This document shows positions 5,802 through 13,950 of a stretch of 25,686 nucleotides of DNA, in pieces. Positions within the stretch are counted from its first letter, which is position 1. Every line of letters begins with the position of its first letter. The stretch spans positions 1 through 25,686 of the forward strand of contig CAZXCQ010000054.1 in the NCBI GenBank assembly GCA_964639275.1, read 5' to 3'. The notes under the pieces are model-generated. The model did no database searches and had not been told where the DNA came from. It saw only the letters and a program-made list of their open reading frames with translations. The translations under genes were made by a program, and so were the position numbers. The DNA comes from CAZXCQ01 sp964639275. GTDB taxonomy: Bacteria > Desulfobacterota > DSM-4660 > Desulfatiglandales > Desulfatiglandaceae.

Positions 5802-8720
5802 ATGACGATTATCCACGGCTTTGAGCTCCAATGGGAGCAGGAGATTGAAGAACTAAAGACCAAGGCCAGCTTTTTCTACCATATAAAGACGGGGGCCCAG
5901 CTCTTGTCTCTCTCAAATGATGACGAGAACAAGGTCTTTGGCATAACCTTTCGAACACCCCCGTTCGATTCCACTGGTCTGCCTCACATTTTAGAGCACT
6001 CGGTCCTTTGCGGTTCCCGGAAATACCCGGTAAAAGAACCCTTTGTGGAACTCCTGAAAGGTTCGCTTCAGACCTTTTTGAACGCCTTTACCTATCCGGA
6101 CAGGACCTGCTACCCCGTAGCCAGCCAGAATCTTCGGGACTTCTATAACCTCATAGATGTCTATCTGGATGCCGTTCTCTACCCCCGGCTGACCCCTTTT
6201 GTCTTTCAGCAGGAGGGCTGGCATTATGAGCTGGAGGATCGGGAAGGCCCCTTTACATACAAAGGCGTGGTCTTTAACGAGATGAAGGGGGCCTATTCAT
6301 CTCCTGACAACCTCCTCTCAGAGTACTCTCTGCAGTCCCTCTTTCCGGATAACCCTTACACATTTGATGCGGGGGGGAATCCAAAAGAGATACCCAACCT
6401 CACCTTTGACCAGTTCCGGGCATTTCATGCCAAATACTATCACCCCTCCAATGCCCGCATCTATTTCTATGGTGATGATGACCCTGACGCGCGTCTAAAG
6501 ATCACGAACGCCTATCTCGAGGATTTTGATCCGATAGAGGTCGACTCAACCCCCCGGTTGCAGCCCCCGTTTCCGGAACCAAGGCGCCTTGTCCGCTACT
6601 TTATGGCGGGACAGGAAGAGGCAAGCAGACCAAAGGCGATGGTCACGATCAACTGGCTGCTCCCCGAGACTACCGATGTCCAGGCCAACTTTGCCCTGGG
6701 TATGCTCGAATATATCCTGCTGGGGATGCCTGCCTCTCCCCTTCGCAAGGCCCTGATAGACTCCGCTCTGGGGGAGGACATTGCGGGTGTAGGCCTCAAC
6801 ACAGAACTGAGACAGATCTACTTTTCAACCGGCCTCAAGGGCGTTGCGGTGGAAGATATGGAGGCGGTTGAACCCCTTGTGATGGAAACCCTAAACACCC
6901 TGGCCAGTAAGGGGATTGACCCCTTGACCGTGGAAGCAGCGCTCAATACCATTGAATTCCGCCTGCGGGAAAACAACACCGGGAGCTTTCCACAGGGGCT
7001 CTCGCTGATGGTCCGCTCGTTGACGACTTGGCTTTATGAGGGTAATCCGCTGGCACTGCTGGCCTTTGAGTCGCCTCTGGAAGACATCAAATCATCTGTC
7101 CGTAAAAACAGTTCATTTTTTGAACAATTGATTGACCGGTTTTTTGTGAAAAACCCCCACCGGACGATTCTTGCCCTCCAACCGGATCCTCAGCTCCGGG
7201 AGAGACAAGAGGCAGAAGAACGCGATCGGCTGGCAGAGACCCGCACCAGGATGACACCGGACGAAATAGACTCGGTGGTGGAGAACACCCAAACCCTCAA
7301 ACGGTTCCAGGAAACCCCTGATCCCCCTGAGGCACTCAGGGCTATCCCGATGTTGAGGCAGGATGACCTGGACCGGTTAAACAAGACCATTCCCGTGGCA
7401 TATTCTCGGATCTACCAGACCAGCAGCCTCTTTCACGACCTATTTACAAACAATATCGTCTATCTGGATCTCGGGTTTGATCTCCATACCTTGCCTGACA
7501 AATACCTTCCCTATGTCCCCCTCTTTGGGAGGGCCCTCGTTGAGATAGGCACAACGGAAGAGGATTTTGTCTCCCTTACCCAGCGTATCAGCAGAAAGAC
7601 CGGGGGGATCAACCCGGTCTCATTCACCTCCGCGATTATGGACGCCAATCGAGGTGCGGCGTGGCTGTTCCTGCGTGGCAGGGCATTGATCCCCCGGAGC
7701 GAGGACCTGATCCATATCCTGCGCGATATCCTCGTCAAGCTCCGGTTGGACAATCGGGAAAGGTTCCGTCAGATGGTCATGGAAGAAAAGGCCAGACAGG
7801 AGCAGAAGCTGGTCCCGGCCGGTCATCAGATCGTGAATCTCCGCCTCCGATCACACTTTGACGAGGCCCACTGGATTGCAGAGCAAATGGGCGGGGTAAG
7901 CTATCTCTTTTTTGTGAGAGAATTGGCAAGAGATGTTGATGAGGACTGGCCAAAGGTCCTCGCTGCCCTTGAGGATATCTGGCGCACCCTTGTCTCCCGC
8001 AAATCCATGATCCTGAATACCACCCTTGACGAGAAAAGCTGGGCCCGATTCGAATCCCAGCTCGAAGGCCTCCTGGAGGAGCTACCCCAAGGCCAGGGTC
8101 GCGATGCTATGTGGCCCTCACCGGACAAGGCCATTGTTGAGGGTCTGACCGCCCCATTGCAAGTAAACTACGTTGGAAAAGGTGCGGATCTCTATAAACT
8201 GGGCTACAGATATCACGGCTCTGCCCTGGTCATAACCCGCTATCTCCGGAACACCTGGCTGTGGGACCGCGTCAGGGTCCAGGGCGGGGCCTATGGCGCA
8301 TTTTGTCTTTTTGATCGCCAGTCGGGGGTGCTGACATTTGTCTCCTACCGCGACCCCAACCTCCTCCATACCCTCGATGTATTTGACCATGCAGCCGAGT
8401 TTCTCCGTGATATTCGTTTGGATGAAGAAGAGCTGACCAAGGGTATCATTGGCGCCATAGGGGATCTGGATGCCCACATGCTCCCTGACGCAAAGGGTTA
8501 TGTCTCTATGCTCCGGTATCTTACCGGGGATACAGACGCGGCCCGCCAGCAGATGCGGGATGAAATACTGGCCACCAGGCCCTCTGATTTTGTGTCCTTC
8601 TCCCAGATACTCGAAAAGGTAAAAGAGACCGGAGTCGTAAAGGTACTGGGCTCTCCCGGTGTTATTGAATCTGCGAATGCCCAAAGAGGAGGGTGGCTTG
8701 AAGTGATCAATGTACTTTAG
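5802..8720 (+). CDS. M16C family zinc metallopeptidase (presequence-protease/insulinase type)
   Basis: The 972-residue protein matches the usual length of single-chain M16C peptidases, which enclose and degrade short unfolded peptides. The inverted zinc motif HXXEH is HILEH at 62-66. The third zinc ligand is expected at E160, in NEMKGAYSSPDN. The family-typical stretch GSLQTFLNAFTYPDRTCYPV lies at 87-106. The C-terminal half carries the paired inactive M16 domain, with RVQGGAYGAF near 823-832 resembling the family's R/Y substrate-binding motif. No signal peptide is seen, so it is probably cytosolic. GGAGGG lies just upstream of the ATG. It stands alone between an intergenic repeat region and a convergent minus-strand gene. 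Confidence 0.92.
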   Translation: MTIIHGFELQWEQEIEELKTKASFFYHIKTGAQLLSLSNDDENKVFGITFRTPPFDSTGLPHILEHSVLCGSRKYPVKEPFVELLKGSLQTFLNAFTYPDRTCYPVASQNLRDFYNLIDVYLDAVLYPRLTPFVFQQEGWHYELEDREGPFTYKGVVFNEMKGAYSSPDNLLSEYSLQSLFPDNPYTFDAGGNPKEIPNLTFDQFRAFHAKYYHPSNARIYFYGDDDPDARLKITNAYLEDFDPIEVDSTPRLQPPFPEPRRLVRYFMAGQEEASRPKAMVTINWLLPETTDVQANFALGMLEYILLGMPASPLRKALIDSALGEDIAGVGLNTELRQIYFSTGLKGVAVEDMEAVEPLVMETLNTLASKGIDPLTVEAALNTIEFRLRENNTGSFPQGLSLMVRSLTTWLYEGNPLALLAFESPLEDIKSSVRKNSSFFEQLIDRFFVKNPHRTILALQPDPQLRERQEAEERDRLAETRTRMTPDEIDSVVENTQTLKRFQETPDPPEALRAIPMLRQDDLDRLNKTIPVAYSRIYQTSSLFHDLFTNNIVYLDLGFDLHTLPDKYLPYVPLFGRALVEIGTTEEDFVSLTQRISRKTGGINPVSFTSAIMDANRGAAWLFLRGRALIPRSEDLIHILRDILVKLRLDNRERFRQMVMEEKARQEQKLVPAGHQIVNLRLRSHFDEAHWIAEQMGGVSYLFFVRELARDVDEDWPKVLAALEDIWRTLVSRKSMILNTTLDEKSWARFESQLEGLLEELPQGQGRDAMWPSPDKAIVEGLTAPLQVNYVGKGADLYKLGYRYHGSALVITRYLRNTWLWDRVRVQGGAYGAFCLFDRQSGVLTFVSYRDPNLLHTLDVFDHAAEFLRDIRLDEEELTKGIIGAIGDLDAHMLPDAKGYVSMLRYLTGDTDAARQQMRDEILATRPSDFVSFSQILEKVKETGVVKVLGSPGVIESANAQRGGWLEVINVL

Positions 8721-8902
8721 GAGCCCCGGCATTATCGGCCGCTCAGGCGAGGGATGGGGTCGGATTCAGGGGATCACCTGGCTGGAGCAATTGCGAGACA
8801 GGGGTCAGGTTAAGGGAGTTCCTTTGTCCACACCGATCCTCCTTTACCCATGCAATCCGGTTGTGCCACCCCCGATAAAGCGGGTGTCCGGTTGATATTT
8901 CA

Positions 8903-10105
8903 CTACTCAGCTTGACCCATCGGAGGCCGCGGAAGCCCCTGTGGATCAAAACGCTCGAAACCAAGTTTTGGATTTACTGGACAACGTGCGGGGAGATGGT
9001 CAACGATTGCCGCCCGAACGCACTGATAGCATCGCTTGCAGTGTTGTATCTCGTCAGGTCTCCCTTCCCTGACCTTTCTGGCCCACAAAGGGTCTGCCAG
9101 AAGGGGTCTCGAAAGGGCCACCAGATCCACCGAGCCATTTGAAATGGCATCGGCAACCTTGTCAGGGCTCTGGAAATTGGGGCACATGACAGGGATCGAG
9201 ACCCCCTTTCGGATCGCGGCAGCGTTTTCCGTCATGGCCCCTTCTCCAGCCGGGAAAAGCTGGGTTGCCGAGCCATAACAGCCCTGACTCACAGAGAGAT
9301 AGTCTGTGCCGGCCCCCTCAAGGGCCTTGGCCATCTCAATGGATTCGGCAAGATCAAGCCCTCCCGGGATCCATTCACGGGCGCTAAATCGATACCCCAC
9401 GACAAAGTCCTGTCCCAGGGTTTCTTTGATATCCCGGATAATCTCAAGTGAGAAACGCCACCGCTTCTCCGGGGACCCGCCATAGTCGTCGTTTCGACGG
9501 TTGTAGTAGGGAGAGGTGAATTGGCAGAGCAAATATCCATGGGCCCCATGGACCTCTACACCGTCAAAGCCTGCCCTTTTGACACGATCGGCGGCCCGGA
9601 CCATTTCGGTCCCCAGTCCTTTAATCTCCTGGACATCCAGCGGGCGGGGACGTTCGGGCGCCTCTCTTTCAATCCCTTTGAGATTCTTTGGAAGCCCGTC
9701 CTTCTGGACGAGGGCCGGCACATCGGAAGGAGCTACCAGAGGCCGCTGTTTATGATGTCTCATGGCCTGGGATCCGTGGCCGGGGGCAAGCTGAATAAAG
9801 GCCTTGGCTCCCCCCCAATGGATGACTCGGGCAAGATCCCGCAGGCCCGGGATATTTCGATCCGATGCCGCGCCAAGCCCGCGTCCTGCGATAAAGGCGT
9901 AACGTCCCGTAACCCCTGTGATTTCAACAATGACCAGACCCACTCCACCCGATGCACGTGTATAATAATAGCAAAGCTGCTGATCGGTTACCATTCCCTT
10001 TTCCTCCCCCATCCCAACGTGTGTGGGGGCCAGAGCGATGCGGTTATTCAATTGGATCTTTCCGATATTGATCGGTTCAAAAATGATCTTGTGTTGAGAC
10101 AGCAT
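8903..10105 (-). CDS. NADH:flavin oxidoreductase (Old Yellow Enzyme family) with 4Fe-4S motif, no C-terminal FAD domain
   Basis: The 400-residue protein has the FMN-binding TIM barrel of the 2,4-dienoyl-CoA reductase / BaiCD branch. HGAHGYLLCQF is at 186-196, followed by YNRRNDDYGGS, and LSRPLLADP lies near 331-339. Four cysteines at 356, 359, 362 and 374 (C-X2-C-X2-C-X11-C) match the Fe-S cluster site after the barrel. The longer family members (about 640-680 residues) then carry an FAD/NAD(P)H domain. This one stops about 25 residues after the last Cys, so it must receive electrons directly or from a separate partner. AAGGAGAG precedes the ATG. The gene converges on the M16 peptidase and diverges from the lipoprotein at 10423. 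The substrate is unknown; enoate or enoyl-CoA reduction is the family norm. Confidence 0.85.
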   Translation of the reverse strand: MLSQHKIIFEPINIGKIQLNNRIALAPTHVGMGEEKGMVTDQQLCYYYTRASGGVGLVIVEITGVTGRYAFIAGRGLGAASDRNIPGLRDLARVIHWGGAKAFIQLAPGHGSQAMRHHKQRPLVAPSDVPALVQKDGLPKNLKGIEREAPERPRPLDVQEIKGLGTEMVRAADRVKRAGFDGVEVHGAHGYLLCQFTSPYYNRRNDDYGGSPEKRWRFSLEIIRDIKETLGQDFVVGYRFSAREWIPGGLDLAESIEMAKALEGAGTDYLSVSQGCYGSATQLFPAGEGAMTENAAAIRKGVSIPVMCPNFQSPDKVADAISNGSVDLVALSRPLLADPLWARKVREGRPDEIQHCKRCYQCVRAAIVDHLPARCPVNPKLGFERFDPQGLPRPPMGQAE

Positions 10106-10241
10106 TATTTCTCTCCTTAAAAAAACCCCAGGCCCAACCGCGCATTCCTCCGCTTTTAAAAGGCCAAGGTGTTAGCCCTTGGTTACTCGATGGATTTTCA
10201 CATGCCGTATCATTGATTCTCAGGCTGATCCGCCCTGACAA

Positions 10242-10282
10242 TTTGATATTGTGGGGGTTCTCTGGTAAAATTGGATATCAAA
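10242..10282 (+). promoter_or_regulatory. Sigma-70-like promoter framed by an 8-bp dyad
   Basis: TTGATA (10243-10248), a 17-base spacer and TAAAAT (10266-10271) form a good housekeeping promoter pointing to the lipoprotein gene at 10423. TTTGATAT (10242-10249) and ATATCAAA (10275-10282) make a perfect inverted repeat. Its left arm covers the -35 box and its right arm falls at the expected start point. That placement would suit a repressor, though the 25-base gap between arms is wide. The rest of 10106-10422 holds the ribosome binding sites of the two divergent genes and nothing else recognised. Confidence 0.5.
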
Positions 10283-10422
10283 CTGCGGTACATTACAGCA
10301 GCGGAGAAGGGGGTGTCAACGTCAAAAACCGGAATCATGCGAAAGACCGGGGGAGATAATGTCGTAGCCGGCCCCAACAAAATTAGCGGAGGACGTCAGC
10401 CAGATAAAGAAAGGACCTGGCC

Positions 10423-11853
10423 ATGAAGAACTATTTAGGGCCCTTTAAGGTTATCTTGGTGGCACTGGCCTTTGGCCTGATCGGGGGATGCAGCGACGGG
10501 TCTGATAACCCTCCGGCTGTAAGAGGCCAACTGCTGGACATCAGGTCTGTAATGATGAAGACCCCTGATGAGCTCGCAGCCCACCTGGATGGCCTCGAGG
10601 AGATATCCGAGGAGAGTCTTCTTTTTAAGCCAGCTTCAAATGGTCAGGCTGCCCGGTACCGCGTCACAGAGGATCTTTTTCAGGAACTCTGGGATCAGTT
10701 AAAGAGCTATTTCTTATATCTTTCTCAACTATACGCTGTAACCTATGTGACCGTAGATTCAAACAATAATCCTATTACGGTCTCAGGTCTGTTAATCATT
10801 CCTCGAGATCTTGCAAAAGATATATCCGTCCCGATTTTGGCCTTACAACATCCCACCCAGGTCCTGAGAAAATATTCTCCATCCATATGCGGCTTGTTTG
10901 ATCCCGAACTGACAGTGCCGATTGGTGCCGCCATTGCCTCTACGGGCTATCTTGTTGTTATTGCCGACTATCCCGGGATGGGGGTCAATTATGATACCCA
11001 TCCGTACTGTCAGGAATCTCTGGCATATTCCGTGATAGACATCATCAGGGTTGCAAGAGACAATGTTGAGAAATACCCATCCATCACGAACACAAAGACC
11101 CGATGGAAGGGAGATCTATATCTGATGGGGTATTCGGAAGGCGGCTATGCCACAATGGTAAGTGCCAAGGCGCTTCAGGTGAGGCATGCGGGTGAATTCT
11201 CTGTGTCCGCTGTTGCCCCGCTTGATGGCCCCTATTCTCTGTCGGCGGCCATGCGTCATGTAATGCTTACGGCAGACGCCTTTTACCAATCCCCCTATTT
11301 TCTCCCTTACGTCATTGCAGGGTATGATTCAGTTTACAGGACATCCACAGATGTCTTTGATTTCGAAAAGGTCGTAAAGAATTCGATCCCCGACTATGAT
11401 CCACCGCCGGGCTCTAATTATGCCCTTGAGCTCTTGCGCCTGTTGGATGGAGAACATACGGGTGATGAGATAAACTCATTTATGAAAAAGGCGGTTCCCT
11501 ATGAAGGACCCAGGAGTATACTCCAGGACGAGTTTATCGCGGAACTTGAGGATACGGGGAGCACAGTGGTTACCACATTGGCGGAAAACAACGCATACAC
11601 GGACTGGATTCCTGAGATGCCCCTAAGGGTGTTTCACTGCCTGTTTGATGACCTGGTTCCCGTCACCAATGCCTATGATGCATACGATGCATTTCTGGAT
11701 CAAGGGGCGGGAGACAATCTTGAGGAAGAGATCTTTTTGGCCTTTATCCCCGGTCTTGGTTCAATTCACGGGGGGGCAGCTCCCGTTGCCTACCTAAAGG
11801 GATACCGGTGGATAGATGATCAGGCCTATCATGGTCAACGGGGGAGGGAATAG
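10423..11853 (+). CDS. Predicted lipoprotein alpha/beta hydrolase (secretory-lipase-like esterase)
   Basis: The 476-residue protein begins with a lipoprotein signal peptide: K2, a hydrophobic stretch 9-21 and a lipobox ending at C23 (IGGC). Ser follows the Cys, which favours outer-membrane sorting. The hydrolase fold shows the nucleophile motif GYSEG (236-240, S238). A candidate acid is D409 or D410 in FHCLFDDLVP, and the candidate His is H449 in GSIHGG. The arrangement, with a large insertion between about 265 and 395 that probably forms a lid, resembles the secretory lipase/esterase group. The substrate cannot be read from the sequence. AAGGA lies 8-9 bases before the ATG. It is a single gene with its own promoter (10242-10282), followed at once by a palindromic repeat. 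Confidence 0.82.
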   Translation: MKNYLGPFKVILVALAFGLIGGCSDGSDNPPAVRGQLLDIRSVMMKTPDELAAHLDGLEEISEESLLFKPASNGQAARYRVTEDLFQELWDQLKSYFLYLSQLYAVTYVTVDSNNNPITVSGLLIIPRDLAKDISVPILALQHPTQVLRKYSPSICGLFDPELTVPIGAAIASTGYLVVIADYPGMGVNYDTHPYCQESLAYSVIDIIRVARDNVEKYPSITNTKTRWKGDLYLMGYSEGGYATMVSAKALQVRHAGEFSVSAVAPLDGPYSLSAAMRHVMLTADAFYQSPYFLPYVIAGYDSVYRTSTDVFDFEKVVKNSIPDYDPPPGSNYALELLRLLDGEHTGDEINSFMKKAVPYEGPRSILQDEFIAELEDTGSTVVTTLAENNAYTDWIPEMPLRVFHCLFDDLVPVTNAYDAYDAFLDQGAGDNLEEEIFLAFIPGLGSIHGGAAPVAYLKGYRWIDDQAYHGQRGRE

Positions 11854-11855
11854 CC

Positions 11856-11947
11856 TTTTTCTAAATTGGCACTCGGACCGGGCGATGGGGGTTCCGTTTT
11901 GAAGGGTGTATAACTCGCCCGGGTTTCAAACGGCTAAAATGTTATAC
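11856..11947. repeat. Dispersed palindromic element, copy A
   Basis: This copy shares TTGGCACTCGGACCGGGCGATGGGG-like and CCCGGGTTTCAAACGGCTAAAATG-like segments with copies at 15321, 18753 and 22131. Its middle is divergent. A perfect 8-bp pair CCGGGCGA (11878-11885) / TCGCCCGG (11915-11922) replaces the usual hairpin. It lies between the convergent ends of the lipoprotein gene and etfA, where a folded transcript could protect or end both mRNAs. Confidence 0.6.
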
Positions 11948-12014
11948 CCCGTTAAATTGCTTCAGCACCTATTTAATATTTAACCGGGGCGAGAGGCCCT
12001 TCTTTGGCTCAGGT

Positions 12015-13043
12015 TTATCCGGGTTGGGTCATCAGGCCCTTTAGTTCAGATATTATCGCGGGAACCACCTTTTTTACATCACCCACAATCCCGTAGTCGG
12101 CGATCTTGAAGATCTCGGCGTTCGGATCGCTATTGATGGCAACGATGATCTTTGAACCGCTCATGCCGGCCGTATGTTGAATTGCGCCGGATACGCCACA
12201 TCCAATATAGAGATCGGGTCTGACGGTCTTCCCGGTCTGACCGATCTGATGGTCATGAGAGATCCAACCGGCATCCACGGCAAACCGGGTTGCCCCCACC
12301 TCCGCGCCCAGCAATCGCGCCAGTCCCTTTATGGTATCGCAGGTCTCCTCATCCCCCGCTCCCATGCCTATGGCAACAATCCTCTCTGCCTCCTCAATAT
12401 TCACCCCCTCCCCTGTGGCCTTAACGCTCTGGAGGATCTTGACCTTTACATCTCTTTCGTCAATCTCCAGATCGAGATCTATTATGACCCCTTTTCTGCC
12501 CTTGTCCTTTTCAGGAAACACCATCACACCGGGACGAACAGTTGACATCTGCGGCCTGTTTTGAGGGCAGATAATCGTGGCCATGACATTACCGCCAAAG
12601 GCCGGCCGGGTTGAGACAAACCACCTGTTTTCCTCATCGATGTCGAGCCCTGTACAATCGGCTGTACATCCCGCATTCAACCTGAAAGACAACCGTGGGG
12701 CCAGATCCCTTCCAATGGGGGTGGCGCCGACAATCAGCACCTCCGGCCTTCGGGCCGTCGCCTGTTCTGAAATGATATCGGTGTATAGCTCGGTCCGGTA
12801 ATCCCTCAAGAGGGGATGATCCGCCATGATGACCTGATCGGCGCCAAAGGCGATCAATTCCCTGGCTAGATCTCCCACCGATTGACCGATTAAGAACGCC
12901 GACAGCTCCACATTGAGCCTGTCTGCAAGCTCGCGACCTTTGCCCAGTAGCTCAAGTGATACCCTGGCGGGCTCTCCCTCGGTTTGTTCCACAAAGACCC
13001 ACACCCCACGGTACCCATCTATATCAATCTTTGATGCCGCCAT
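12015..13043 (-). CDS. etfA: Electron transfer flavoprotein, alpha subunit
   Basis: The 342-residue protein has both EtfA parts: an N-terminal nucleotide-fold domain and the C-terminal FAD domain. The FAD site is clear at about 275-310, with RPDLYIGCGVSGAIQHTAGM followed by AINSDPNA. TRPAFGGNVMATI (145-157) and VRPGVM (169-174) are also typical. It pairs with EtfB to carry electrons between acyl-CoA dehydrogenase and a membrane or soluble partner. Only 8 bases separate the etfB stop from this ATG, and the ribosome binding site (GAGGAAG) overlaps the end of etfB, so translation is probably coupled. The VRPGVM segment and the EtfB features are reminiscent of the bifurcating group, which would use NAD(H) and ferredoxin; this is not certain from sequence reading alone. 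Confidence 0.93.
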   Translation of the reverse strand: MAASKIDIDGYRGVWVFVEQTEGEPARVSLELLGKGRELADRLNVELSAFLIGQSVGDLARELIAFGADQVIMADHPLLRDYRTELYTDIISEQATARRPEVLIVGATPIGRDLAPRLSFRLNAGCTADCTGLDIDEENRWFVSTRPAFGGNVMATIICPQNRPQMSTVRPGVMVFPEKDKGRKGVIIDLDLEIDERDVKVKILQSVKATGEGVNIEEAERIVAIGMGAGDEETCDTIKGLARLLGAEVGATRFAVDAGWISHDHQIGQTGKTVRPDLYIGCGVSGAIQHTAGMSGSKIIVAINSDPNAEIFKIADYGIVGDVKKVVPAIISELKGLMTQPG

Positions 13044-13051
13044 CGACTTCC

Positions 13052-13837
13052 TCAGATGATGTGCTTCTCCTTTAGCCTACCAACCAATCCGCGAGCCATT
13101 TCCTCTGGCCCGCCGTCAAACATCTCTGCCTTGCCCCTTTGTCGTTTGGGCGTATAGACCTTCTTCAACTTTGTTGGCGAACCCGTGAGTCCGAACTTCT
13201 CTTCTTCTCCGCTCAAGACCTCCGGCGTCCACACCGCTATCTCCTTCACGTAGGCCTCAAGGATGGTATCCATGGGCGCTACCCGGGGTCTGTAGGCATC
13301 CCTTTCTATTGTGATCAGGGCGGGCATCGGTGCCTCTAGCAATCTTTCCCAGTCACCCAGCTTTTGTCTCACCCTTACCTTGGCATCCGCGATATCGATA
13401 TGGGTGGCATAGGTCAACTGGGGAATACCCAGGTATTCGGCAAGCTGTGGCCCCACCTGGCCGGTCATGCCGTCAATGGCCTCCTTTCCGCATATGATCA
13501 GGTCATATCGGCCTATCCTGTTGACGGCCAGACCCAGTGTGTATGCAGTTGCCCAGGTATCCGATCCGGCAAACCGTTTGTCGGTCAGTTGTATGGCCTT
13601 ATCCGCCCCCATGCCCAGGGCCTCCCTCAATGCCTCCTCGACCTGCGACGGGCCCATGGAAAGGACAGTCACCTCACCCCCGTGCCTCTCCCTTAACTGC
13701 AAGGCAGCCTCGAGGGCGTTTTTGTCATTGGGATTGATGATGCTGGGGATCCCCTGTCTGATCAGCGACCCCGTCTCCGGGTCCCATTTTACCTCTGCGA
13801 CATCGGGGACCTGTTTGGTACACACGATGATATTCAC
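13052..13837 (-). CDS. etfB: Electron transfer flavoprotein, beta subunit
   Basis: The chosen start is a GTG at 13837, giving 261 residues beginning (M)NIIVCTKQVPD, the usual EtfB N-terminus. A GGGAG lies 7 bases upstream. An ATG 39 bases further up (13876) would add an atypical Gly/Glu-rich tail. The nucleotide-binding loop reads CGKEAIDGMTGQVGPQLAEYLGIP, close to the GxQAIDGDTAQVGP form of bifurcating EtfB proteins. The C-terminal arm (PKRQRGKAEMFDGG) is of the kind that reaches around EtfA. It is the middle gene of an acyl-CoA dehydrogenase-etfB-etfA operon. Confidence 0.92.
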   Translation of the reverse strand: MNIIVCTKQVPDVAEVKWDPETGSLIRQGIPSIINPNDKNALEAALQLRERHGGEVTVLSMGPSQVEEALREALGMGADKAIQLTDKRFAGSDTWATAYTLGLAVNRIGRYDLIICGKEAIDGMTGQVGPQLAEYLGIPQLTYATHIDIADAKVRVRQKLGDWERLLEAPMPALITIERDAYRPRVAPMDTILEAYVKEIAVWTPEVLSGEEEKFGLTGSPTKLKKVYTPKRQRGKAEMFDGGPEEMARGLVGRLKEKHII

Positions 13838-13950
13838 CGGCTCTCTCCCTTCTCCTCCAACCGGGTGCCCGTCCAAAAATACGCCTTATCCACGGCAGAG
13901 ACCGTATCACCGTCTTCCGGCGCCACGGGGGATAGGCAGGGGCGCAGCCT

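Noticed and set aside
9521..10120. 199-codon plus-strand frame opposite the flavin oxidoreductase
   Set aside because: The minus-strand protein carries clear family motifs over the same bases; the opposite frame has none.
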